Assembly (NCBI GenBank): GCA_002270565.1
Contig: NQMI01000042.1
Coordinates: 217,710-281,709 of the forward strand
Length of the DNA stretch: 64,000 nt
From: Stenocarpella maydis
Taxonomy: Eukaryota > Ascomycota > Sordariomycetes > Diaporthales > Diaporthaceae
Reading direction: 5' to 3'
Part shown: piece after piece, positions 20,004 to 30,349 of the stretch
How the letters are laid out: each line of letters begins with the position of its first letter
Numbering within the stretch: position 1 is the first letter of the stretch
Program-made: the position numbers and the translations under genes
The notes under the pieces: model-generated
The model's database searches: none
What the model was told of the DNA's origin: nothing
The model's input: only the letters and a program-made list of their open reading frames with translations

Positions 20004-21257
20004 TCACTCCCTCACAAACAGCCCAGCCATGCCCATACCCGTGCCCACACACATGCTGACCACGCCAACCTCACCGCCCGTCCTCTTGAGGCCGTGCAGC
20101 AGGGTGGCCGTCATCCGCGCGCCGGTGGCGCCGAGGGGGTGGCCCAGGGCAATGGCGCCGCCGTCCGGGTTGATCTTTGCCATGTCGCCGTCGAGGCCCA
20201 GCTTCCGGATGCAGTAGAGCGCCTGGCTCGCGAAGGCCTCGTTGATCTCCCAGCGGTCGACATCCCTGTTCTCGAGGCCGACCTGGCCCAGCAGCCTGGG
20301 GATGGCCAGCGCGGGGCCGATGCCCATCTCGTCCGGGGCGCAGCCCACCGAGACGGCCGACACGAACCTGCCGAGGATCTGGCCGCCCAGCCCCAGCTCC
20401 GTCGCCGTGCTGCGGCGCATCAGCAGCGTCGCGGCGGCGCCGTCGCTGACCTGGCTCGAGTTCCCGGCCGTGCTGGCGCCGTCGGGCTTGAAGGCGGGCT
20501 TGAGCTTGGCCATGCCCTCGGCCGAGACGCTGGCGCGGATGCCGTCGTCCTCAGCCACGACGACGGTCTTCTCGTCGCCGACCTTGTTGCCCTGCTTGTC
20601 GACCTCCTGGAAGCGCGTGGTGACAGGGACGATCTCGGCCGCGAAGGAGCCGCCGGCGCGGGCGCGCGCGGCGCGCAGGTGGCTCTCGGCGGCGAAGGCG
20701 TCCTGGTCGGCGCGGGCGACGCCGTAGCGCTCGGCGACGTTCTCCGAGGTCAGGCCCATGGGCATGATGCAGTCGCGGGCGTCCTTGACGGGCGAGTCCT
20801 TGAGGGCGGGCCACACGTCGACGGGGATGGCGCGGCTCCCGTAGTTGCGCGTCATGCTCTCCATGCCGGCGCCCACGCCCGCGTCGATGGCGCCCGCGCG
20901 GATCTGGCCCGCCACCGCGGCTATGCTCTGCAGGCTGGAGCTGCACGCGCGGTTGACCGTGTACAGCGACGTCGTGGACGCGTAGCCCACGTGGTTCATG
21001 GCCATCCTCGCGGCCTTGGACCCGCCCAGCTCCGACAGCACCACGCCCACCGCCACGTCGTCGATCCTGGACGGGTCGAGCTTCGGGTTGGCGTCAAGCG
21101 TCGCCCTCAGCACCACCGAGAGCAGCTCCTCTGGGTATGCATCTTTCAGCTGGCCCTTGTAGGACCGGCAGATGGGTGTGCGGAGAGACGAGAGGATCAC
21201 GACGTCGGTGGGGGCTTTGGACAGGACGGCAGAGATGCCCTTCGGGAGCGAGGCCAT
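20004..21257 (-). CDS. 3-ketoacyl-CoA thiolase (acetyl-CoA C-acyltransferase)
   Basis: Last step of fatty-acid beta-oxidation: cleaves 3-ketoacyl-CoA with CoA to acetyl-CoA and a shortened acyl-CoA. Single exon, 417 residues, intact and similar in layout to yeast Pot1/Fox3. The nucleophile is Cys105 in NRACSSSLQ; near the C-terminus are the catalytic His in GGAIALGHPLG and the second Cys in SMCVGTGMG. Other signatures: ESMTRNYG, MPMGLTSENVA, GNSSQVSDGAA and EINEAFASQALY. The protein ends FVRE, so there is no PTS1, and no good PTS2 nonapeptide is visible in the first 40 residues. Peroxisomal versus mitochondrial location is therefore unclear. The frame is open further upstream but without an ATG, so 21257 (context CAAGATGG) is the start. 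Confidence 0.92.
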   Translation of the reverse strand: MASLPKGISAVLSKAPTDVVILSSLRTPICRSYKGQLKDAYPEELLSVVLRATLDANPKLDPSRIDDVAVGVVLSELGGSKAARMAMNHVGYASTTSLYTVNRACSSSLQSIAAVAGQIRAGAIDAGVGAGMESMTRNYGSRAIPVDVWPALKDSPVKDARDCIMPMGLTSENVAERYGVARADQDAFAAESHLRAARARAGGSFAAEIVPVTTRFQEVDKQGNKVGDEKTVVVAEDDGIRASVSAEGMAKLKPAFKPDGASTAGNSSQVSDGAAATLLMRRSTATELGLGGQILGRFVSAVSVGCAPDEMGIGPALAIPRLLGQVGLENRDVDRWEINEAFASQALYCIRKLGLDGDMAKINPDGGAIALGHPLGATGARMTATLLHGLKRTGGEVGVVSMCVGTGMGMAGLFVRE

Positions 21258-22384
21258 CTTGAGTGAGGCGTACCCGGGGTGGCGTGCGAGACCGGAACGG
21301 TGGGGGCAGAGAAGGGCGAGTCGAATTGGGCGACGGATCAGTCCTCTTGGATAGCAAGACACAGCCTCAAGACACCAATTGACAAGCTGGTTTTGCTATG
21401 GGTATAATTGAAGCCGCATACAAGATTGTAAACAAAGGGGGGGGGGGAAGAAAAAAGAGTGATGACGAAGAGAACGCGGCGGCGCCAATGGCAACGATAA
21501 TGTCCGGGATAAAGCTCGGCATCGACTGTCGGGAGCAACACCCGGCGTCGGCAAGGCGAGGTTGGGGACAAGCGCTCTTCCGGGGAAGCTCTCGAGCTCC
21601 TGAGTGGCTATTGGCAGCGCTGCATTGCTGTGGGACATCCTCTGTCGGGAAAAAGACAGGCCCGGGGCATCCGGAAGGCAGTCCAGGCCGGCTATTCCGA
21701 TCCGGGACTCTCGTCTTCACTCCACCTCGAGCTCCCGAAGCTGTCACGAACATTACTCTCATGAGCCCTGGTGAAATCCGCACATCACCGTGAATTCCTG
21801 GAGTATTTCCATAACAACGTGAAAATACTCGCCAATCAGGTCACATGTGTACAGGTCAAATACAAATGTTTTAGATCACTCAGGTCACTGGGTCTTCCCT
21901 TAGCGGCCCACCCTTATGGAAAACGAGGAAAAGTTGAGGTAGTCAATTTGACTTTTTCCTTGAATAGTTCCTGTTTGACGACCGACGGACTAAAGTCATA
22001 ACGCCGGTTCCATGAAGCCGTGGAGGAACACAGTATCAAAAACGCCCCGCCACCAGAACGCACACGCTGCCAAAGCCAAGAGTGCTACCCAAAAGCGCCC
22101 CGGCCGAGACACCATGCTGAGCATCTTCACGCCGACTAGAATAAAAAATATGGCGAGACGTATGCTTGTCCCTGGACAGCCAAGGTAGCCCGTCGAGGTG
22201 ATCAGTATGATACATCTCCATATATGAAGGTACGTATTTGGTGACCTTTCGCACCACAACCAAATCATTCTGGTCTCAGCCGCGAGGCCGGACTTTTGAG
22301 AAGAAAATGACCAACGTGCTGGACCGGGTTTGACAGCGCCCAAGAAAACAACAACAGTTGCAACAGTCGGGGGTATCATGGCAA
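21258..22384. other. intergenic with a G11 tract and a possible small membrane frame
   Basis: About 1.1 kb. It holds a G11 run at 21437-21447. On the minus strand, 22379-21996 is an ATG-started frame of 127 codons rich in hydrophobic stretches (VATVVVFLGAV, LAIFFILVGVKML, FWVALLALAACAFWW). It resembles no family known to me and overlaps the probable 3' UTR of the gene at 22385, so it is a weak candidate only. Confidence 0.35.
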
Positions 22385-24112
22385 TCAATCTCGAATCCCA
22401 AGCCCGACGAGGGAGGATCCTTCGCGCAAGCCACCAGCCAGTCTCAGCCTCTTAGTTGGGCTCGTCGGCTCAGCACGTCTGGCCTCGTCCGCCAGGCTTG
22501 TGTCAAACTTGCGCTTCGCACTACCCGAGAGCCCGGACTTGTTAATCGGGCCTCTCAAGGTGGACTGCATTCTCTGACTCTTTTCCGTCGCGATAGGCGT
22601 CGGAGTCACATCCCTCGAGTTGTGAGAGCTCGCAACCTCGAAGCTCTCCCTCGGGTCTCTCCTCAGCATTGCAGAAGCCTCCTGGCTGGCCTGGCTCTCA
22701 TACACCTGGCTGTCTGGTTCTGTGTGCTGACTGCGCTGCGACGGAAGCGGTCGGCGCGGTGGAGGCGAGCCGCGCGAAGCAAAAGATGCGACCTGTTGTG
22801 CCACGGATTGGAGGGCGGCTCGCGCAAGCTCTTGGTTGTCGTCAGCCGATATCGTGCTCTCCCGGCTCTGATGAGCCCGCTCGCTGCGTTCGTTCCGGGC
22901 AAGGCTGAGGCCTCTTTCGGGCGTTTCTGGAATGAAGGTTCGGCTGGTGGAACGGCGCGGCGGCTCCGTCTGAGGTACGAGGTCGGCTGCTGGCAGCAGA
23001 TCTGACCCGCGAGGCCTAGGTGGGTTCGGCGTTGTTGGAAGAGACGACAGGGAGTGAACGCCCCGCGAGTGCTTCAGAGGATGCCGTCCACCTGGCCGAT
23101 TCGGGGTCGCTGGAGTAGAAGGGGCGCTGCTGTTTTCCTGGGTAGCAGCTTGGAGGAGGACGGCGAAAGGCTCTTGGCCGCCTCGATGTTTGGGTGTCTG
23201 CCGTGGGGTCGTCCTATATTGTGCAGGAGACGCTTGCACCGTCTTTGGGGTATGAAATATGCCGCCCGGGCTTGCTAGTTGGTTCCAGAGCTCTCGTTTG
23301 TCTTGCAAGCGGTTCCGCAGCAGTTCGTTCTCCTCCCGTAGACTGTCCATGTCCTCCTCCTGGCGCACAATGAGCTTCTTGGCCGCCTTGAGCCTCTTGC
23401 ACGCCTCCTCGTAGTCCTTGCGGATCTTCCCGTTGTCCTTGATAGCTTTCTCTCCCAGATCCCTCAGTTCGTCGTACATTGCCTGGGAGATCCCGGGGTT
23501 GGGACTGTGGATCTTCCTGGTTGGCGGTGGTGGGGCCTCGGCTTTCTGTCTGCGCAAAGCGTCGAGCTGGCGGAGCGTCAGCTCCTGCTCGACGGCGGCG
23601 CGGTGCGCATCCTCGTCGGCTCGGACGCTGAGAAGCTGGTACTGGAGCTTATGGTGGGCCGCCTCCGTCTTCAACCGAGTGTGCTCTGCGATGCAGGCTT
23701 GGACCATGGCCCGAAGGGTCTCAGGAGAGGCAGCGACGACGGCATCTGGCCTCGGTGCAGTGTAGAGCCCGGAAGGCGAGGCGCCGTGGCGGACTGTGTT
23801 CAGCCCAGTGACTGGAGGCGACAGCATACGCTGTCTCTGGGAGCCCGACAGGGCCCTGCTGCTGGCGCCGTTTGTGGGCACCTGGGAAGATGGTGGAGGC
23901 GTCAAGGACGAGGGTATGACAGATGCAGAAGCTCGGTCTTCGTTCAATCCGGACTTGAACGAGTTGCCAGGGTCGGCTGGCGATGCGGGTCCCTCGGTCG
24001 ACGGGAGGCTCGTAAGACTCTGTTGTGATGCGTTCACGGCAGGCCCGTCAAGTGGGCCATCATCCTCGACCGTGGCGACGGGCCTTGCGACAGCGGCATC
24101 TGAAGCAGACAT
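22385..24112 (-). CDS. coiled-coil protein with many SP/TP sites, unknown function
   Basis: Not recognised. Single exon, 575 residues. Residues 1-~125 are disordered and Ser/Pro-rich. Residues ~130-290 are a long charged helix with heptad character (AHHKLQYQLLSVRADEDAH, then EKAIKDNGKIRKDYEEACKR and EEDMDSLREENELLRNRLQ), so a coiled coil and probably a dimer. The rest is disordered with repeated TP/SP pairs (SAPSTPATP, TPNPPRPRG, IPETPERG), a pattern common in CDK-regulated or cytoskeleton/spindle proteins, and basic patches such as SAKRKFD and PTKRLRL that could be nuclear signals. No enzyme motif or membrane segment. A nuclear or spindle-associated role is only a guess from composition. Confidence 0.8.
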   Translation of the reverse strand: MSASDAAVARPVATVEDDGPLDGPAVNASQQSLTSLPSTEGPASPADPGNSFKSGLNEDRASASVIPSSLTPPPSSQVPTNGASSRALSGSQRQRMLSPPVTGLNTVRHGASPSGLYTAPRPDAVVAASPETLRAMVQACIAEHTRLKTEAAHHKLQYQLLSVRADEDAHRAAVEQELTLRQLDALRRQKAEAPPPPTRKIHSPNPGISQAMYDELRDLGEKAIKDNGKIRKDYEEACKRLKAAKKLIVRQEEDMDSLREENELLRNRLQDKRELWNQLASPGGIFHTPKTVQASPAQYRTTPRQTPKHRGGQEPFAVLLQAATQENSSAPSTPATPNRPGGRHPLKHSRGVHSLSSLPTTPNPPRPRGSDLLPAADLVPQTEPPRRSTSRTFIPETPERGLSLARNERSERAHQSRESTISADDNQELARAALQSVAQQVASFASRGSPPPRRPLPSQRSQHTEPDSQVYESQASQEASAMLRRDPRESFEVASSHNSRDVTPTPIATEKSQRMQSTLRGPINKSGLSGSAKRKFDTSLADEARRAEPTSPTKRLRLAGGLREGSSLVGLGIRD

Positions 24113-25144
24113 GGTGTATTTGTTGGACAGCGCTCTATGGGAAATGGCCGCTGGGTGTGGTCGAAGCGAAGCAAGAGGTTCACAAGCATGCTACGTCGGC
24201 AGGAAACGAGTGCGACCGCGCGACAGCAGAGAGGAGCAATCGAGGTTCCTCGGGTCGCAGCGATGTGGAGTGGAGCGTCTTGAGGGGCGATGGGGAGGGA
24301 GAAGTGGGAGAGGTGTATCTTCAGACTACGGCCGCATGGCGGAGGGGTCGGTCGCCGTGTGACAGAGAGCTGGATTCCGACGGCAGAGGCGGTTGAAGTG
24401 GTGTGTGGTGGTGTGTGGTGATGAGGGAAGAGAGGGGGGGGGACGGTGAACGCGAATGAGTGCACAAGAGCCTGGAAGCTGTGCAGCGAGCACCAGCGCC
24501 AGCGCGGGCCAGCGCAAGGTGCAGGGTCAGCGCAGGACCAGCGCAGACGGTCGCACGGCAGCCAGTGTTAGTGTTTGAAGAGATGGTTGGTCCTCGCCCC
24601 GGGCAACAAATCAGAGGGGCTGGTCTGGGATTGGCTGTCAGCTTGGCACTAGCAGCTTTCGTGTCCGTGCCCACAGCAGGTACCCAGGTATCCTCGTACC
24701 TCTGTACCCTCGTACCCTCGTACCCTCGTACCCCCGTACCCAGGCTTCACGCTCACCGCATTCAGCTTGCCCACGGACCTCCAACCCGCCATCTGTCTCT
24801 CAGCAACACCCCAAGAGAATATTCACAATCAGGTCCATGTTGGTTAGCACCGCAGATCGACGTGCCCGGGGCGGCCGTTTACTCGACTGGTGCAGGCTTG
24901 TCGCACAGTATGGCCGGAAGAACATGCCCACTGACATCTTTCGAGACAGTCGAGCCAAGACATATAACACACAAAGCCTGAGAGCACGGGTTAGGAATTC
25001 CACGACAGAGCTGAGGGGAATGAGTCCAGACGAACATGTCCCGTGACCATCCCTCTCTACATCACAAACTGCATGACCGGGAGGGACGACCTGGCATCTG
25101 CCAGCACTCTCAACAAGTTGAACACCATGCCTTTCTCTTGTGAT
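24113..25144. other. intergenic, upstream region with a tandem repeat
   Basis: About 1 kb upstream of the coiled-coil gene and downstream of the GPI-protein gene. It has CA/CT-rich and G-rich stretches (24435-24445) and the CGTACCCT array listed separately. No gene seen. Confidence 0.55.
24691..24741. repeat. 8-bp tandem repeat, unit CGTACCCT
   Basis: About five imperfect copies of CGTACCCT in a row. GTAC-rich short arrays recur elsewhere in the window (43190-43220, 49195-49280, 52855-52990). Confidence 0.7.
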
Positions 25145-25936
25145 CTACAGCGCCATCACGAGCCCGAAAATGCCAGAAAGCCCAACAAGGACGAGGCTCT
25201 GCCCGGCCCCAGCCACAGCACCATTGCTACCCGTCGAGTTCGAAGCCGAGGCCGATGTAGCAGCTGAGGTCGACATAGCAGCTGACCCGGACGCCCCAGT
25301 ACCGGTCGCGGACGACGAGCCAGACGCGCCTGTCTCTGATGGTCCTGACGCAGTAGACCCAGTCGGCTCGGCCGTCCCAGCCGCCAGGATCTTCTCCAGG
25401 CCAGCCGTGATCGTCACCGGCAGCACGCAGTCCGGACAGTTGGTCACACCCATCATGACGCCGGGGTCGTTGGCTTCGGGCCCAGCAATCGTCTGGGTGC
25501 AGTCCGCCTCGGTCTCGGACGTGATGTGGCACTCCGCGTCCATCGTGCTTGCGCATTATTAGCTTCTGTGTCAGGTAGAAGGGCTGCATCTTGCCTGGAC
25601 TCACAAGGCGTCGACCTCGGTGACATGCAGGGCTATGACCGACTGGCCATCGACGACGGCAGTGACGCCAGGTCCGAATCCGCACTGCACGCTTCAGCAT
25701 CAGTATCCAAGGCCATGATAACAGCAGCCATGGTCAGGTGGTCTGCTTACGTCGTTGCTATCGGTGCCGGGTGCGCAGTTGATGGAATATGTCGTCTCCT
25801 GGGGTGCGGCCGATAGGACGGACGCGACAATGTCCTTGCCCTCGTAGCCGTAGAGGAACAAGCTGGTCACGGAGGTTGACTGGGCCATCGCGCCGGCCGC
25901 AAGAGCGGAGGCCAGGGCAAGTGAGGGAGGACGCAT
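25145..25936 (-). CDS. GPI-anchored, Ser/Thr-rich secreted protein
   Basis: Predicted cell-surface protein, 222 residues. Exons on the minus strand: 25936-25751, 25684-25605 and 25547-25145, with introns of 66 bp (GTAAGC...GTGCAG) and 57 bp (GTGAGT...GCAAG, branch GCTAAT). Residues 1-~18 are a signal peptide (SLALASALAAGAMAQ). The mature part (~20-160) is Thr/Val-rich and has several cysteines (INCAPGTD, CGFGPG, DAECHIT, DCTQ, NCPDCVLP) that may pair. Residues ~165-195 are a Ser/Gly/Ala/Thr-rich stalk, a probable O-glycosylation region. The end is a GPI signal: small residues (GSNGA) then a hydrophobic tail ending GLVMAL. Such proteins are common in filamentous ascomycetes; no enzymatic motif is visible. 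Confidence 0.85.
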
Positions 25937-26625
25937 GCTGCAGTCGCGGAGTTGAGTCTATGCGTGCGATGGGTTCCGAGAGAGTGCGTTGCAGGGGGCG
26001 TGGGCCTGGGCGACGGGAGTTAGAAACGAGTGACGGGAGCCTCTGGATCAAGGAGAAGACAAAAAAAGGACGATTGAAATTCCATTCCCTTTGGTTAAAA
26101 GTCCAGAAACTCGCCCCTGATAAAGAGATCCAGAGCTAGCTGCATTCTGCCGCCCAGCCAATCCTTCAGTTTCCGTTGACTGGTCGGCACTGGCTGTCGG
26201 AGCCACAGCCCCTTTCTAAATTAGCTCCCGCATCTCTGAAATTAATCGTGAAGTCCAAAAAAGTCATCGCAGTATTCGCTCCCCCAATGCCCTTCAGAGT
26301 CCGTCCGTGTCTTTCATGCTAACCTCTCCTTGCATCGCATCATGACCGGCACCCTCCACTATACTGGCGTCGGCTTGCTGGCATCATTGCCATTGCCCAT
26401 CGCCGTGCTGGCTTCTCCCTGTGTAGCATCAGCGCCACTGCCTACTGTCATGCTGACCTGTCCACGTGTAGCATCATTGCCAGTTCCCATATCACCACTA
26501 GGTTGTGCCACAATTTCATCTTTGGCGTCTTCGACCTTGATGACCTGCGGCTCGGGGACACTCATGTCCCCCCTCATGACGTGATCCCCCATCGGACTTG
26601 GTGGTGTTTCCCAGCACGCCGTCCA
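25937..26625. other. intergenic with a short repeat-containing frame
   Basis: On the minus strand 26592-26359 is a 77-codon frame containing about 2.3 copies of a 15-residue Gly/Asp/Ala repeat (GTGNDATRGQVSMTV, GSGADATQGEASTAM, GNGNDAS). It could be a separate small gene or a former exon of the gene ending at 26626. No domain is known to me; treat as uncertain. Confidence 0.35.
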
Positions 26626-27400
26626 TTAGTCGAGGGTATGCTTGTTCTCCTTCTGGAGCTGTAAGGTGTTATTTCGAGCGGTCGGGCTCGCTGCGGCCTT
26701 GCCGTCGCCGAAGAGAGAGCGGACCTGGTTCTCTACCAGTGAAATAGGCGCAACTATAGTGCCTCGAAGATCACTGACTTGATGTCGCAGCAGCTCCAAG
26801 AGCTCGGCCTCCACTTCCTCCGACGCTCTCTTGAATATTCTTGCCGAGTGATCCTTTGCGAATCGACGCAAGACTTTGTCGCGTTTCCCCTTGCAGCCAG
26901 ATCCTGTGGTACTGTTAGCCTCTGGCGGAGCGTGAAGGGGCATGATACTTGCCCATGATGTTTGAAGCCTCGCCAAACACAGGAATCAGCGCCTTCTTGA
27001 TTTCACGCCGGAACACGGGCCAGCCAGCCTTCGACTGTTCTGTCAGATCATTGAGAACCAGCCGATCACCGTTTTCCAGTTCAGCCTTGCCCGAATCAAT
27101 GGCCATCCAGATCGGAGTTGTATCCCCTAGGCTTCCGATCGGCCCCTGAAGTGTATTGAGAGCCAGAGCTGTCTTTGCTCCAATCTCTCAGTGCGTTAGC
27201 AAGGATCCCCCCGAACTTCAGGCCATCGTAAACGGCCTGCTGCTTGATGTCGACGCGGTCGCGTTGACCTTCATTCTCGCAGTTCTTCCAAAGAAATGGT
27301 GACTTGTGTGGAGTCTCAAACGCCTCCAAGATTGCACGCTTTGATATCCATCGTGGACGAGGGCGCCGCCGCCGGGGTCTCAAGCTCTGAATCGAGGTTC
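26626..27400 (-). pseudogene. 5'-truncated gene remnant, helical C-terminal part of an unrecognised protein
   Basis: Three exons can be joined in frame on the minus strand: ~27400-27234, 27184-26953 and 26903-26626. Both introns are exactly 49 bp. The second uses a GC donor (GCAAGT) with branch GCTAAC and acceptor CCACAG; the first uses GTTTAC with branch GCTAAC. The encoded ~220 residues include TALALNTLQGPIGSLG, LTEQSKAGWPVFRREIKKAL and RASEEVEAELLELLRHQVSD, mostly helical, ending KENKHTLD. No ATG exists in the first frame before a stop at about 27410, so the N-terminus is missing or lies in decayed DNA upstream. Similarity to the helical tails of fungal dynamin-like GTPases is a weak impression, not a call. 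Confidence 0.45.
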
Positions 27401-29868
27401 ATAGCCACTCTTCAGGACAGTGAGCGATAACTGGGATGAGAACAGTAGGATAAATTCTGGATTCGGATTTGGTGGTGGAACAAGGAGGTCATTGCAAAGT
27501 TGAAGAGACCGATGGATTCCAAGAGTAATGATCGAAGGCGGAACAGATTCTTTGGTGGTACCAGGGTAAATGTGATGTTGGCGACTCGGGAATGCCTAAG
27601 CGAAGGTATGCTTCAGACCGAATTAACTTGCTGCCTTCATTTGCAAGGAGCATCGACTCCATCACAGTTGCTAGTTAAGCAAACGACGCTGGCTGGGATG
27701 AAAGGTGCCTCAGAACAGAAGCATGAAAGACAAGTATCTGAAAATTTCAGATCAAGTACGGAGTGTAACAAAAGTGTGGATGTTGAGAGGCGTTGATCCT
27801 TTTCAAAGTTTTCGATGTTATGCTCTTTGAACAGAATTGCGAAGGCGAAATTCTGCTAAGTTAGAAGGGTGATACGCCGACGATTGATCAAATCCTTTCA
27901 TAGACTTTCCTTGGGTTCGTCTGCTACTATACTCTTCTTGCATGATCTCAAGTGCTCTTAACTTCTTGTGGTGATGATTTTGTAGCGAACCACCAGAGTG
28001 TGACATTCAAGTACTCTTGAACACCTTCAGGTCCAACTAGGAGCAATCATGTTTTGCCTTTTGTGAGTGGCTCGTAAGCGGTAGTAAATGCAAGCATAAA
28101 TCAAGATGATTTGCTGTTGAGGACGTTGGACGATCCTGAACTTGGGACGATCAGATTTTGTCGTGGGTCTGGGCGTTCTACAGGGAACAGAAAGGGTATT
28201 ATGAATGAGTCACCGTCTGGGATAAATGCAGAGCCCCGTCAGAGACGAAGACAGTGCGTAATGGTTGTTGATGGACAAGATGTGTGCCACCAATTGGTTC
28301 TGAAAGACTCGGGGGGCGGTTAAGGGCCTTAGAGTGAAGTTGAAGGGGACCTGTCTCCAAGACCAGATATTGAGCAATCTGTCAAGGGCCGAGATTCAGG
28401 AAGCAAAGGGGGAAACTTCTTACCTCAGTGAGGAAGCATAAGCACATGATGGGACTTGGAAGACGTGACAGGGGCCCGAGGCAATAACTTCATACCTAGG
28501 TACCAACCACAGATGCTTTGGAGAGTTGTGAAGTAGATCTACATAGTGGAGCTGGCGGAGATCCCGTGTTCTTGTAGTCAGCACTGACAAATGTGAAGGA
28601 AAGGCGCTTGTGATTGACAGCAAAGTCAAGGTGTCGGTCAAAATGTTGATCGTGAGACTGCCAGTTTCCAACAATGACCAAACCCAACGTTCCCTTACCT
28701 TCTCCCGTTGCCTTGCTGGGAAGCAGATCTGATGCCACCCTTCCGTGAGGCTCTGTGTCCTGTTGGTGTAAGCCTTTGGCGAGCGGCTCTTGGACCTGTT
28801 TATTGAAGAGATGCAAGTGTCTCAGATTCATGGCGGTAATTGTAGGGCTAGATAGGTAATCTACAACGCGCGAGGTAAGCCAAGTGCGTTCAGTTTGACA
28901 ATTAAGCTACGTTTACGACTGCCATCCTCGGTATTACAAACGGGACCACTGATGCATATCATGTCTTGCACTTTTAGCAGCCTCTGCAGGAAAATGTAGC
29001 TGTAGTAGCCTCTCATGTTCGAATTAAGGGACAAGATTCTGGATTGTCTCATGGTATGTGCGCCAGCGATTGATGGACCGACCAGTACTAGCGCCCAATT
29101 GAAGGTCAGGCGGTTATGTATCTTGAATCATTAAACTTGTAGATACTTCTCAAGTGCGGGTGCCCTTAATCATACGCCATACATTTGCTCGTTCTGTCGT
29201 ACATACAGCCAACTTCTCAAATCACCAGACCAAGTCTTGGCTCGGGCCAAAATCCTACCAGAAACTTGGTAATAACGCGGGCCTTGAGGACAACAGACGT
29301 CAAGGACTCATTGGCAAGCATATGTTCGAGTCAAACGGGCATCTGCTAAGCCCTCGCTACAGAAGATGCGAATTTTCAACTACAGTGAAATCTATCTTGC
29401 CCAGAATCTCTTCTGGAAGGCGCCCTTGTATAGCACCGAAAGGTAGTGATTATAGCGACATCGAACTTCGGCGAGCATGGGCACCACCAACTTGAAACTG
29501 ATGTCACGGCCGATGTACGTGTAGAGCCGGGGTCTTGATAGTGGTGCCTACCACGGAAACCTCCGATTTACTATGTGATGAGCTAGCTACAAGGTCCCCA
29601 GAAGGTGGGCAAATAAAGTTAAGCGGAATAGATTTGATGTTACAGCCGGAATGGGAACGTACTGGCGAGTACCCCACTCTATGCTCCTCCTTGCATATAC
29701 TACAACACCAGATTGCTATGCGAAGGAAGTCCATCGGTATAGGCCAGCGCTTTTCATGGAAATAACATGTACAGGCTTGTCGATCTGGTGAATGTCGTGA
29801 TGGCGTAAGGCAGGATACACGACCTTTGGGGTTTGGGGTTCGACGATTGACAGCGTCTGTTAAATTAT

Positions 29869-29972
29869 AGCTGCTGAATTTGTGTACATGACGCATAGTT
29901 GCTCCATCCATATAACACTGCAGCGTGTATCAGTGCCGGATGACGAATGTTATGTGAAGTGTATCGGAGCTG
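29869..29972 (+). repeat. direct repeat copy 1 (~104 bp)
   Basis: Runs from AGCTGCTGAATTTGTG to GTATCGGAGCTG. The same sequence recurs at 30165-30271 with one 3-nt length difference and a few changes near GCTCCA. Confidence 0.85.
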
Positions 29973-30164
29973 TGTTTGGGTCACGTATTGCAATACGAGT
30001 GGGGTGTTGTTCTTGTATTTCTCTGTCTTTCGAGTAGTGGGCAGTGGGCGTACCCGCCAGCTATCTCGGGTCATATAGTGGGGGTCTTAGTAAGCAACTA
30101 CGCCTCTGGCTCAGTACGTGCTGTACGATAGCCACCAATGTGCTGTTCACACTACTATTGCCAC

Positions 30165-30271
30165 AGCTGCTGAATTTGTGTACATGACGCATAGTTGCTC
30201 CAGTCTCATATCAACACTGCAGCGTGTATCAGTGCCGGATGACGAATGTTATGTGAAGTGTATCGGAGCTG
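30165..30271 (+). repeat. direct repeat copy 2 (~107 bp)
   Basis: Second copy in the same orientation, starting 296 bp after copy 1. It ends 24 bp before a long A tract. Confidence 0.85.
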
Positions 30272-30292
30272 GCCGTCTTGGAGAGGCCTTTT

Positions 30293-30294
<2 letters not shown>

Positions 30295-30347
<53 letters not shown>

Positions 30348-30349
30348 GG
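30295..30349. repeat. A45 followed by G10
   Basis: Forty-five A then ten G, directly after repeat copy 2. This could be the poly(A) end of a retroposed element or an assembly artefact at a homopolymer. Confidence 0.8.

Noticed and set aside
19974..21266. 430-codon open frame on the plus strand
   Set aside because: It is the opposite-strand shadow of the GC-rich thiolase gene; its sequence is low-complexity Arg/Ala/Gly/Val with no family motif.
21258..21362. Arg-rich N-terminal extension of the thiolase as a targeting signal
   Set aside because: The upstream frame begins with GTG and has no ATG; the ATG at 21257 has a good context.
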